A stretch of DNA of 64,000 nt from NCBI GenBank assembly GCA_947492995.1, contig CANLOU010000002.1:908380-972379 (forward strand), given 5' to 3'. Positions 1-10,519 of this stretch are shown here, one piece after another. Every line of letters begins with the position of its first letter. The first letter of the stretch is position 1. The notes under the pieces are model-generated. The model did no database searches. It was not told where the DNA came from and worked only from the letters and a program-made list of their open reading frames with translations. Source of the stretch: an uncultured Litoreibacter sp. Lineage in GTDB: Bacteria; Pseudomonadota; Alphaproteobacteria; Rhodobacterales; Rhodobacteraceae. The translations under genes were made by a program, and so were the position numbers.

Positions 1-982
1 AAATCTCCGTCGGGGCCATCAAGACGCCCTGCCCGCCGGCCTCCACCACCGTCAGCAACGCCATCAACGCGACCAGCGTTTTGCCCGAGCCTACATCGCC
101 TTGCAGCAATCGGTTCATCCGCGTCACCGCGCCCAAATCATCTGCGATCTCTCCAATCGCACGGGTTTGCGCGCCTGTCGGTGTGTAGGGCAGTGCCGCC
201 AAAACCTTCGATTGCAGGCGTCCGGTCGCGACACTGGCCACCCCCGGCTTCGCCCGCACCGAGGCGCGCGCCAAAGACAACGTCAATTGATGCGCAAACA
301 TCTCGTCATAGGCCAAACGTTCCCGCACCGGGGTGGTTGCCGCCATGTCCTTTAGGCTGCTCGGCGCATGCGCCGCTGACACGGCGTCCTTGAAAGACGG
401 CCAATCCGCCTGCTTCAACTGCGACGGGTCAATCCATTCTTCCAGCTCCGGTACCATCTCCAGCGCAGAGCGCGCCGCGCGGTACATCACCTTTTGTGAA
501 ATCCCTTGGGTCAGCGGGTAAACCGGTTCAAAATCGGGGATGCTGTCCGCCTCGGACACCCGCACCATGTGGTCGGGGTGTACCATCTGAGCCATGTTGT
601 CGAACATCTCCACTTTGCCCGACACAACCCGCCGCTGCCCCGTAGGCAATTGTTTTTGCAGGTAATCTCCGCGCGCGTGGAAGAAAACCAACCGGAACTC
701 GGTTGCCGCGTCCTGCACATGCACATGGTAGGGTCGCCCCTTTTGTTGCGCGGGCACGTGCATGCCAATCTCGACCTCCACGGTAACGGTCCCGGGCAAC
801 ACCGCGTCGCGGATCGACGCCTTGCGAGACCGATCAATCCCCGACCCCGGCAGGGTCAGCAGCAAATCCTTGGGTTTTTCAACATGAAGCTGCTCGAACA
901 GGGTCGCCGTTTTCGGGCCGACCCCGTCCAGCTTGGTCAGGTCCGCGAAAAGCGGAAACAGAATTTCCGGTCTGCCCGTCAC
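1..982 (-). CDS. recG: ATP-dependent DNA helicase RecG, N-terminal part (cut by window edge)
   Basis: The visible 327 residues are the amino-terminal wedge/OB region plus the beginning of the helicase core; the rest lies off the left edge. The helicase motif I reads QGDVGSGKT, encoded near positions 77-105, and is preceded by the RecG-like start ELTxLDGVGPK-type segment (here DLTKLDGVGPKTA). RecG is known to reverse stalled replication forks and branch-migrate Holliday junctions. The start is a GTG at 982 that directly abuts the ligA stop codon (TGA then GTG), so the two genes are probably co-transcribed and translationally coupled. No other ATG gives the conserved amino terminus. Confidence 0.93.
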   Translation of the reverse strand, partial: MTGRPEILFPLFADLTKLDGVGPKTATLFEQLHVEKPKDLLLTLPGSGIDRSRKASIRDAVLPGTVTVEVEIGMHVPAQQKGRPYHVHVQDAATEFRLVFFHARGDYLQKQLPTGQRRVVSGKVEMFDNMAQMVHPDHMVRVSEADSIPDFEPVYPLTQGISQKVMYRAARSALEMVPELEEWIDPSQLKQADWPSFKDAVSAAHAPSSLKDMAATTPVRERLAYDEMFAHQLTLSLARASVRAKPGVASVATGRLQSKVLAALPYTPTGAQTRAIGEIADDLGAVTRMNRLLQGDVGSGKTLVALMALLTVVEAGGQGVLMAPTEI

Positions 983-3781
<2,799 letters not shown>

Positions 3782-3788
3782 CTACGTA

Positions 3789-4508
3789 TCAGGCACCAAT
3801 GGCGAGGCGCGCATTGCCGCTGTCTTGGTCTGGCTGAGGGTCGCGCAGCACATAGCCACGCCCCCAAACGGTTTCGATATGGCTTTCGCCGCCCGTAGCC
3901 GTCGCCAGCTTTTTGCGAAGTTTGCAAATGAACACGTCAATGATCTTTAGCTCCGGCTCGTCCATGCCGCCATAAAGATGGTTCAAAAACATCTCTTTGG
4001 TCAGCGTCGTGCCTTTGCGCAGCGATAACAGTTCCAGCATCTGGTATTCTTTGCCGGTCAGATGAACGGCCTTGTTATCAACCTCAACGGTTTTGGCATC
4101 CAGATTTACATGAATATCTCCGGTCTGGATGATCGACTGCGAATGGCCCTTGGATCGCCGGATGATGGCGTGGATACGGGCCACAAGCTCTTCGCGATGG
4201 AACGGCTTGGTCAGGTAGTCGTCGGCACCGAAGCCAAAGCCTTTCAGCTTGTTCTCCGTATCGTCGGCCCCCGACAAAATAAGAATCGGGGTTTCAATCC
4301 GACTGAGGCGCAGCTGTCGCAGCACCTCATGCCCGGTCATGTCGGGCAGGTTCAGGTCCAAAAGAATCAGGTCGTAGTCATACAACTTCGCCAGATCGAT
4401 ACCTTCTTCACCAAGGTCTGTTGTGTACACGTTCAAATTGGCGTGCGTCAGCATCATCGAAACTGATTTTGCTGTGGTAGGATCGTCTTCGACTAGAAGA
4501 ACGCGCAT
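3789..4508 (-). CDS. ctrA: Cell-cycle response regulator CtrA
   Basis: OmpR-type response regulator of 239 residues. Receiver domain (about 1-120) with acidic pair E7-D8/D9, phosphoacceptor D51 in LLDLNLPD, and conserved K in LTKPF; winged-helix DNA-binding domain (about 125-230) with the highly conserved [12 protein letters not shown] and [13 protein letters not shown] stretches that identify CtrA. In Alphaproteobacteria CtrA controls cell division and methylation genes, and in Rhodobacterales mainly motility and gene transfer agents. It is followed by a terminator and preceded by CtrA-like half-sites. The adjacent sciP encodes a CtrA inhibitor. The carboxy terminus does not end in the AA-type degradation tag known from Caulobacter; it ends in AIGA. 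Confidence 0.96.
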   Translation of the reverse strand: MRVLLVEDDPTTAKSVSMMLTHANLNVYTTDLGEEGIDLAKLYDYDLILLDLNLPDMTGHEVLRQLRLSRIETPILILSGADDTENKLKGFGFGADDYLTKPFHREELVARIHAIIRRSKGHSQSIIQTGDIHVNLDAKTVEVDNKAVHLTGKEYQMLELLSLRKGTTLTKEMFLNHLYGGMDEPELKIIDVFICKLRKKLATATGGESHIETVWGRGYVLRDPQPDQDSGNARLAIGA

Positions 4509-4547
4509 TGGACTTTCTCCGGGTATGGCCCCTCAAAACACTCGATC

Positions 4548-4592
4548 TTAATAATCATCTATAAAGGTTAACCTAAGGTTACTAATGCTTAA
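4548..4592. promoter_or_regulatory. Candidate CtrA-binding region upstream of ctrA
   Basis: TTAACCTAAGGTTAC at 4568-4582 matches the CtrA box TTAA-N7-TTAA with one mismatch in the second half-site. Further TTAA half-sites occur at 4548 and 4589, so three half-sites are spaced 20-21 bases apart, about two helical turns. It lies 40-85 bases upstream of the ctrA start and overlaps the 3' end of sciP, which fits autoregulation. Inferred from sequence only. Confidence 0.5.
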
Positions 4593-4887
4593 GACTTTCA
4601 ACCTTCTGATCTAATTGTCTAAATTTCTGCAATGCCGTTGTTTTCAATGCACCTTCGCCAAATTCGGCAACGGCGACCCGCCAGCTTTCCAATTCTTCTT
4701 CTGACAACCCATATGTAGCACAGGCTTCTTTATTGTCCAAAAGTCCGGCATCCACGGCCTTCACCACCATCGCCTTGCGGCTCGCGACCCAGCGCGATGT
4801 TTTTTCGCTGGGCAAATCCGCCCGCGACAAAGTCGATCCATCCGGCAAGGTTACCATCCGGGGTCCAGCGGTCCGTTTTAAATACAT
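4582..4887 (-). CDS. sciP: CtrA inhibitor SciP (DUF1153 family)
   Basis: A 101-residue DUF1153 protein. Recognisable family features are LPDGSTLSRADLP, the helix SRWVASRKAMVVKAV, and a helix-turn-helix-like GLLDNKEACATYGLSEEELESWR. In Caulobacter SciP binds CtrA and blocks recruitment of RNA polymerase at CtrA-activated promoters. Here it lies directly upstream of ctrA on the same strand, 73 bases away, so the activator and its inhibitor may share transcripts or be balanced locally. ATG start at 4887; no other start explains the conserved amino terminus. Confidence 0.9.
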   Translation of the reverse strand: MYLKRTAGPRMVTLPDGSTLSRADLPSEKTSRWVASRKAMVVKAVDAGLLDNKEACATYGLSEEELESWRVAVAEFGEGALKTTALQKFRQLDQKVESLKH

Positions 4888-5016
4888 CTAAGGGCTTCCA
4901 TTTTCGGTCAATCCCCCTCACATGCCACCAAGAGCCTTAAAAAGCGGTGAAGCCGCGGCTTGAAGACCTGTAAGATTTTCCTATATTCCGCTGCACCTGC
5001 GCGAAAGGTATGCAAC

Positions 5017-6165
5017 ATGGCACTCGACTGGGCCGACGGCAAACTAAACTCACTGGGCTTTGCAAAAGCCCCGTCCGACACCCGCGTTGTGGTGGCGATG
5101 TCGGGCGGCGTGGACAGCTCGGTCGTGGCCGCAATGCTGGCCGAGGAAGGCTATGACGTGGTCGGCGTCACCCTGCAGCTATACGATCATGGCGCCGCAC
5201 TTGCCAAAAAGGGGGCCTGCTGCGCCGGTCGCGACATCCATGACGCGCGCCGCGTGGCCGAAGACATGGGCTTCCCGCACTATGTGTTGGATTATGAAAA
5301 CGTCTTCAAAGACGCCGTCATCGACGAGTTCGCCGACAGCTACCTTGCGGGCGCCACACCGGTCCCCTGCATCCGCTGCAACGAGCGCGTGAAATTCAAG
5401 GACCTGTTGGAAACCGCCAAGGACCTCGACGCCGATTGCATGGCGACGGGCCACTATATCCAACGCAAGATGGGGCCGCAAAGGGCGGAACTCCACTCCG
5501 CCGCCGACGCCAATCGCGACCAAAGCTATTTCCTGTTCTCCACCACGCGGGCGCAGCTGGATTATCTGCGCTTCCCTTTGGGCCACCTGCCCTCCAAGGC
5601 CGAAACCCGGGCGCTGGCGGAAAAATACGGGCTGTCCGTGGCCGACAAGCCCGACAGCCAGGACATCTGCTTCGTGCCCAATGGCAACTACGCCTCCGTC
5701 ATTGAAAAGCTGCGCCCCGATGCCGCCGACCCCGGCGACATTGTTGATATGGCGGGCACTGTCCTCGCCCAACATAACGGCGTCATCCACTACACAATCG
5801 GCCAACGCCGAGGCCTCGGCATCGGTGGTCTGGAAACGCCGCTCTATGTGGTCAAGCTCGATGTGGAAAAGAAGCACGTCATCGTCGGCCCGAAGGAAGC
5901 GCTGGCCACCCGCACCGTTCCCATCCGCGAAATCAACTGGCTGGGCGACGCGCCGCTGGGCAGCGCGGACGAATGGCATGTCAATGTGCGCGTCCGCTCC
6001 ACCAAGCCGCCCATGCCTGCGGTTATCAGACCCATCAACGCAACCGAGGCCACGGTCGAGCTGCTCACCCCCGAGGAAGGCGTCTCCCCGGGCCAGGCCT
6101 GCGTGTTCTATGAAGATGGCTCGACACGCATCCTTGGCGGCGGCTGGATCTGGCGCGGCGCTTGA
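5017..6165 (+). CDS. mnmA: tRNA-specific 2-thiouridylase MnmA
   Basis: Thiolates uridine 34 of the Lys, Glu and Gln tRNAs. The PP-loop SGGVDSS follows VVVAM near residue 30. The two catalytic cysteines sit in [13 protein letters not shown] and [15 protein letters not shown], both well conserved. The ATG at 5017 (MALDWADGK) is chosen over an in-frame upstream start at 4960 because the extra 19 residues are not part of the family. Length 382 residues, normal for MnmA. It diverges from sciP with a 129-base intergenic region. Confidence 0.96.
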   Translation: MALDWADGKLNSLGFAKAPSDTRVVVAMSGGVDSSVVAAMLAEEGYDVVGVTLQLYDHGAALAKKGACCAGRDIHDARRVAEDMGFPHYVLDYENVFKDAVIDEFADSYLAGATPVPCIRCNERVKFKDLLETAKDLDADCMATGHYIQRKMGPQRAELHSAADANRDQSYFLFSTTRAQLDYLRFPLGHLPSKAETRALAEKYGLSVADKPDSQDICFVPNGNYASVIEKLRPDAADPGDIVDMAGTVLAQHNGVIHYTIGQRRGLGIGGLETPLYVVKLDVEKKHVIVGPKEALATRTVPIREINWLGDAPLGSADEWHVNVRVRSTKPPMPAVIRPINATEATVELLTPEEGVSPGQACVFYEDGSTRILGGGWIWRGA

Positions 6166-6389
6166 CCCAAACGCATCCAACCGCTTCTTTCTGCTAAAAA
6201 TATGCATATCCGCGCCCTCAACCGGCGCGGCAACAGCCCCCATTGGCTCACATCTCGAACCACGCCCATAAAAACGGCAAAGCCGTCAGGCTTTTCAATT
6301 AAGTCGCGCCACCTCGAAAAAAGTGATGAGGCAATTCCCGACTCTTGCGTTACGCTCGCGTCACAAAGCTATTTTCTGGAGGATACCCC

Positions 6390-6854
6390 ATGCGCCGTTC
6401 CCTAATTGCACTGACCGCTTTTGCCCTCGCCACAGGCACGGTCGCCCTTGCCGGCGGCCACGGCGGAAACCCGGCCGTGAAAGCCCGCAATGCGCATATG
6501 AGCCTGTATTCCTTCAATCTGGGCCTTCTCGGTGACATGGCCAAAGGTACAATCGATTATGACGCCGCCAAAGCCACCGAGGCGGCCTCCGATCTCGCCG
6601 CCCTCGCTGCGTTCACTCAATCCAGCTACTGGGTCGAAGGCACCGCGCAAGGCGACGTCGACGGCTCCCGCGCCAAGGCAGAGATTTGGTCAGACGCCGC
6701 AGGCTGGGCCGAGAAAATGGAACTGATGAAGACCGGTTCGGCGTCCCTCGCAGCCGTAGCGGGCAACGGGCTAGAAGCGCTGCAAGGCGGGATCGGCGAT
6801 GCTGGCGCTGCTTGTGGCGCATGTCACAAGGCCTATCGCGGCCCACGCAACTAA
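6390..6854 (+). CDS. Periplasmic cytochrome c556/c'-type protein
   Basis: A 154-residue exported monohaem cytochrome. A signal peptide (MRRSLIALTAFALATGTVALA) is followed by a helical domain and a carboxy-terminal haem site CGACHKAYR, the layout of the cytochrome c556/c' four-helix family. Start at ATG 6390, preceded by GGAGG. The next gene, a dihaem cytochrome, begins six bases after its stop, so the pair is probably one operon delivering electrons in the periplasm. The physiological donor is not evident from the neighbourhood. Confidence 0.88.
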   Translation: MRRSLIALTAFALATGTVALAGGHGGNPAVKARNAHMSLYSFNLGLLGDMAKGTIDYDAAKATEAASDLAALAAFTQSSYWVEGTAQGDVDGSRAKAEIWSDAAGWAEKMELMKTGSASLAAVAGNGLEALQGGIGDAGAACGACHKAYRGPRN

Positions 6855-6860
6855 ACGGCC

Positions 6861-7742
6861 ATGCTGGGGCGCATTTTCAGGTGGGGGGTCTTTTTGACCC
6901 TGATCGGGCTTGGGGTCTATTGGTTTATCACCATCCCAAAAACCGTTTCCGATGAACAGCTTGCGGGCTTGTCTTCAAGCTCGGAAGATGGCGAGCAGGT
7001 GTTCCACGCCGCAGGCTGCGCGTCTTGTCATGCCGCCGAAAAAGCCGAAGGCGACGCCAAGCTGGTCCTCGCAGGGGGCCAGCGCTTCCCCTCGCCCTTC
7101 GGCACCTTCGTCGCGCCCAACATCTCGACGGACACGAGCCACGGGATCGGCGGTTGGACCCAAGCCGAATTCGTGAGTGCCGTTGTCCAAGGCACCTCGC
7201 CTGAAGGCCAGCATTACTTTCCCGCGTTCCCCTATTCCAGCTACGCAAAAATGACGCTGCAGGATGCGGTCAACCTGCATGCCTATATGCAAACCCTGCC
7301 ATCCGACGCGACGCCGAATGCCCAACATGATGTCGCCTTCCCGTTCAACATCCGGCGCAACATTGGCGGCTGGAAATTCCTGTTCCTGTCTGAGGATTGG
7401 GTAAGCGACGCCAATACGCCGGAACTGGAACGCGGCCGCTATCTGGTGGAGGCGCTGGGCCATTGCGCCGAATGCCATACGCCCCGCAACGCGCTTGGCG
7501 GGTTGGACAGGGCCAGATGGATGCAAGGTGCGGCTGACCCCTCCGGCAAGGGCCGCATCCCCGGCATTACGCCTGCGCAACTGGGCTGGGTCGCGGCCGA
7601 TATCGCGGAATACCTGAAATCGGGCTTTACCCCTGAGTTCGACACTGCCGGGGGCCACATGGTTGCCGTCGTCGAAAACACGGCCAAACTCCCCCCCGAA
7701 GACCGGGCCGCAATCGCGGCCTACCTCTTGGCCCTGCCCTAA
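6861..7742 (+). CDS. Membrane-anchored dihaem cytochrome c
   Basis: Residues 5-25 form an amino-terminal membrane anchor (WGVFLTLIGLGVYWFIT), without an obvious cleavage site. Two haem-binding motifs follow, CASCH near residue 53 and CAECH near residue 202, each in a cytochrome c domain with a distal methionine region. The arrangement resembles the cytochrome c subunits of membrane-bound alcohol, aldehyde and gluconate dehydrogenases, and small-molecule dehydrogenase c-type partners. No dehydrogenase is encoded next to it, so the donor is unknown. It is convergent with the caspase-like gene and overlaps its 3' end by 4 bases. Confidence 0.88.
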   Translation: MLGRIFRWGVFLTLIGLGVYWFITIPKTVSDEQLAGLSSSSEDGEQVFHAAGCASCHAAEKAEGDAKLVLAGGQRFPSPFGTFVAPNISTDTSHGIGGWTQAEFVSAVVQGTSPEGQHYFPAFPYSSYAKMTLQDAVNLHAYMQTLPSDATPNAQHDVAFPFNIRRNIGGWKFLFLSEDWVSDANTPELERGRYLVEALGHCAECHTPRNALGGLDRARWMQGAADPSGKGRIPGITPAQLGWVAADIAEYLKSGFTPEFDTAGGHMVAVVENTAKLPPEDRAAIAAYLLALP

Positions 7743-9742
7743 CCCACAGGCATGTTCCACCTTGCGGCAAGAGAGCGGCCGTCCTCGGCCTCAAGGGTCG
7801 TAAACCCTGTCCGCGGCACGTTCGGAGCAATCTTTGCAAGCCCCGCCACAAGGGGTTTTGCGTGATCGGGCACCAGACCGACATAGTCCCACCCCAGCCC
7901 AATCCACGGGCAGCGCCCGCCGACACGCCCCGCAATGGCGGGCGTGCTCTGCGTGACGTAGTCAGGCAGCCCTGACGTGCCATGGTCGCGCCGTTGCGGC
8001 ACGGTCGGTATTTTGACACGCAGGCCGCCCTCGCCATCGTCAACAACCGGCATGTCGCCCAACAGCACTAGGTCGAAAGGTACGGGCTGGGAATTTTGGG
8101 CAAAAAAGTAGGCGGTGCGCCGGATCGACGCTGTGTCGGCAAGCATCTGGTACAAATACGCACACAGCGCGCCGCGCGTCGGGTCGCCGTTTTTGCCAAC
8201 CCGGGCCTTTGCCGCCTCGGCTTGAACATCATTGGGAGAGATTTCGCCCTCAGCGTAGCGCGAGATCAGGTCAAGCGTGGCCTGAAAGGCCTCGGGCGCG
8301 TCGCGGGAGCCATAGACCTGAAAGACATGGCCCTCCTCGTCGCGCCGAACTGCGGCCACGGCATTGGCGTAGGGGACGTAAGGCGCAAAGCGCCCGTCAC
8401 TAAATTCGATCAGCAGCGGCTGGCCATCGGCCTGCGGCGTGACCATGAAGCTGGCGCGGGCCTGGGATTTGCTGGTGCGGGCCAGCGGCCCGCCGGCGGT
8501 CCAGACCTGCGCCTTCGGGTCCATGATGTGCAGGTTGGTGTCGGCGCGGTCCGTGTCGACCTGCGCCAGCGAGCGCCGCATGCGTGTGGCCTCTTGCTTG
8601 CGCCGGGCCTCGCTGGCCATGACGGCCATGTGGCCGATCCACTGCGCCAGCTTCGTCGTCGAGACGTCGTCAGATGTCGGGTCGGCCATGTCCTTCCGCA
8701 ACTCCGCGTTGCGCGACACGATTTCACGCGCCACCCCTTCGACCGACAAGTTGAAGGGCAACGCCCCGTCCAGCCCCGACATGATGGTGCTCACGGCCAG
8801 ATCACCCCACCGCGCGGCGGCGCGTTTGAACGTGTCGCTCTCCACAATGGTGCGCACCGCTTTCTTGCGGGTCTGAGCAGCAAGCGCGGGCGTGGCCTCC
8901 AAGGTGGTCACCACCCCGGCCTTTGGCCATGGCAGGTCGGGTGGCGGGCCCACAGGCGGGTTGTCCGCGTCGTACAAAACGCGCGGCGCGGGGTCGATGC
9001 TGACCTGAGGCGTCAGCTCCAGAAGGTAGTCCTTTGCCCGTTCCCGCGTCCGTTTGCGCACAAAATTTGCAAAGCCGCTGACGCTGATCTCGCCGTCAAT
9101 GATGGCGTCGGGCTCCAGCCCCCACAGCACGTCAAGCACAACGCCGGAGAACAGGCATTTCCCCGGCTGCGCCGATGCGGCCTCAGACACCATGTAGGAC
9201 AGCTTGCCGTCTTGGCTCGACATCAACAGGTCGGTCTTGGGCAGCTCGGCGGTCTCGCCATGCACGGCGATGGCGCTGCGCGTGTCCCAGCGCATCATGT
9301 CAAGATTTGGCGGGGCCTCGCGGCACGCATCGGAAATCACCGTCAGCCGGTCGATGCCATGCAGCATCAGCTGCGTGTAAAACGCGTCCGCCTTGATGCG
9401 GTATCGGTTCTCAAAAGCGTCGGTCATCAGCCACGACACCGATCCGATCTGTTGGTCGGTCAACCCGTGCCCGCAAAAGGCAAGGATCATGTGTTCCACA
9501 GGCTCGGCGCCAGCCGGAAACAGCTCTTTGACCGCCTGCTTCAGGTCGGCATCGGTCAGCCCTTTGTTCGGGGCGTCGACCAGAGTTCGCACGTTGTCAT
9601 CGCCAAAATCCGAATTCAGCGCCCATTGCCCGATCGCCTTGGCGGACTCGCGCGCGCCGTCAAGATACCCGAAGCTGGGGTCGTCGTCGTTGACCGATTT
9701 GACGGTGGCGACGCCGATCGACAGGCAGACTTTTCTAGGCAT
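7739..9742 (-). CDS. Caspase-like (C14 clan) peptidase, third gene of the tyrosinase operon
   Basis: A 667-residue protein. Residues 1-250 have a caspase/metacaspase fold signature: beta strand plus FCGHG with the catalytic histidine at 92, and ISDACRE with the catalytic cysteine at 140. A coiled or helical middle follows. The carboxy-terminal third contains ALCAYLYQMLADTASIRR and VPFDLVLLGDMP, a module I recall from other bacterial caspase-family proteins. No signal peptide is visible, so it is probably cytoplasmic. The ATG at 9742 has GGAG six bases upstream and overlaps the end of the DUF2182 gene by 8 bases; an upstream TTG (9754) is less likely. Cleavage specificity and target are unknown. 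The tight operon suggests the tyrosinase or membrane protein as partner. Confidence 0.85.
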   Translation of the reverse strand: MPRKVCLSIGVATVKSVNDDDPSFGYLDGARESAKAIGQWALNSDFGDDNVRTLVDAPNKGLTDADLKQAVKELFPAGAEPVEHMILAFCGHGLTDQQIGSVSWLMTDAFENRYRIKADAFYTQLMLHGIDRLTVISDACREAPPNLDMMRWDTRSAIAVHGETAELPKTDLLMSSQDGKLSYMVSEAASAQPGKCLFSGVVLDVLWGLEPDAIIDGEISVSGFANFVRKRTRERAKDYLLELTPQVSIDPAPRVLYDADNPPVGPPPDLPWPKAGVVTTLEATPALAAQTRKKAVRTIVESDTFKRAAARWGDLAVSTIMSGLDGALPFNLSVEGVAREIVSRNAELRKDMADPTSDDVSTTKLAQWIGHMAVMASEARRKQEATRMRRSLAQVDTDRADTNLHIMDPKAQVWTAGGPLARTSKSQARASFMVTPQADGQPLLIEFSDGRFAPYVPYANAVAAVRRDEEGHVFQVYGSRDAPEAFQATLDLISRYAEGEISPNDVQAEAAKARVGKNGDPTRGALCAYLYQMLADTASIRRTAYFFAQNSQPVPFDLVLLGDMPVVDDGEGGLRVKIPTVPQRRDHGTSGLPDYVTQSTPAIAGRVGGRCPWIGLGWDYVGLVPDHAKPLVAGLAKIAPNVPRTGFTTLEAEDGRSLAARWNMPVG

Positions 9743-10508
9743 GGCGCACTCCAAACCGGACCGTGTTGAAGCTGCGCCACCAGGCGGAGCGTGCCAAGAC
9801 CACGGGCCTGCGCCAGACGGTCGGGCCGTTTTGCGTCATGCGCTCTGTGACGATGACGGCGCTCACCAGGATCATCGCGATGACATGCAGCTGTCCGGGG
9901 CCTGTCATCATCGGCACCAGCATCCAGGCCCAGCAGGCACACAGGCACAGCGCCCCGTGCGACAGCCCGAACCGCAACGTGTCGCCAAATCCGCGCCAGC
10001 CGCGAAGCGAGATGCGCGGGGATCGGTGGGCACGGTTCAAAACATAGCGCTGGTAGGGCGATGCGCTCCACATCAAAGCCGCGGCCAGCACGACGATCAA
10101 CGAGACGCCACCCCCCGTCAGGCTGCGCAGCGACAGGGTCGCGACCAGAAAAAGCGGCAAAGCCGCGATCCATATCAAGGCGTATCCGATGACAAAGCCG
10201 CAGCTTTGCGCCGCTCGGGCCCTCGGCGCGGAACAGCGCCGCACGTATCGCAAGGGTGCAACCAAAAGAAGCGGCATCATCGCGGCCAGCATAAGGCCCC
10301 AATCGCTCAACAGCGCAAACACCGAGGTCGCGCTGATGATCCACAAAAGAATGCCCAGCGGGTCGGAAAAGAACGGCCCAAAGGCTGCGGGGTCTGAACA
10401 CAACGCGGCCAGCGCGGAGGTATCGACCCCCTTGCCCCAACCGGCAAGCACCGCCACGGCCGAGATCGTCAGGGCCGTGGTGGTTTCCGTTATACGCAGG
10501 GATGGCAT
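9735..10508 (-). CDS. DUF2182-type integral membrane protein, second gene of the tyrosinase operon
   Basis: A 257-residue polytopic membrane protein with about five to six hydrophobic segments. The signature LLSDWGLMLAAMMPLLLVAPLR matches the DUF2182 family, described in databases as predicted metal-binding integral membrane proteins; that description is itself a prediction. Histidine and methionine residues between helices could bind copper, which would suit supply of metal to the neighbouring tyrosinase, but this is inference. The start at 10508 is 11 bases after the tyrosinase stop, and the 3' end overlaps the caspase-like gene, so all three are almost certainly co-transcribed. Confidence 0.8.
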   Translation of the reverse strand: MPSLRITETTTALTISAVAVLAGWGKGVDTSALAALCSDPAAFGPFFSDPLGILLWIISATSVFALLSDWGLMLAAMMPLLLVAPLRYVRRCSAPRARAAQSCGFVIGYALIWIAALPLFLVATLSLRSLTGGGVSLIVVLAAALMWSASPYQRYVLNRAHRSPRISLRGWRGFGDTLRFGLSHGALCLCACWAWMLVPMMTGPGQLHVIAMILVSAVIVTERMTQNGPTVWRRPVVLARSAWWRSFNTVRFGVRHA

Positions 10509-10519
10509 TGCAGGCAGAC

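Noticed and set aside
8096..9769. Plus-strand open frame of 557 codons opposite the caspase-like gene
   Set aside because: An antisense shadow: biased towards Arg/His/Gly, no domain, and the opposite strand has conserved caspase motifs.
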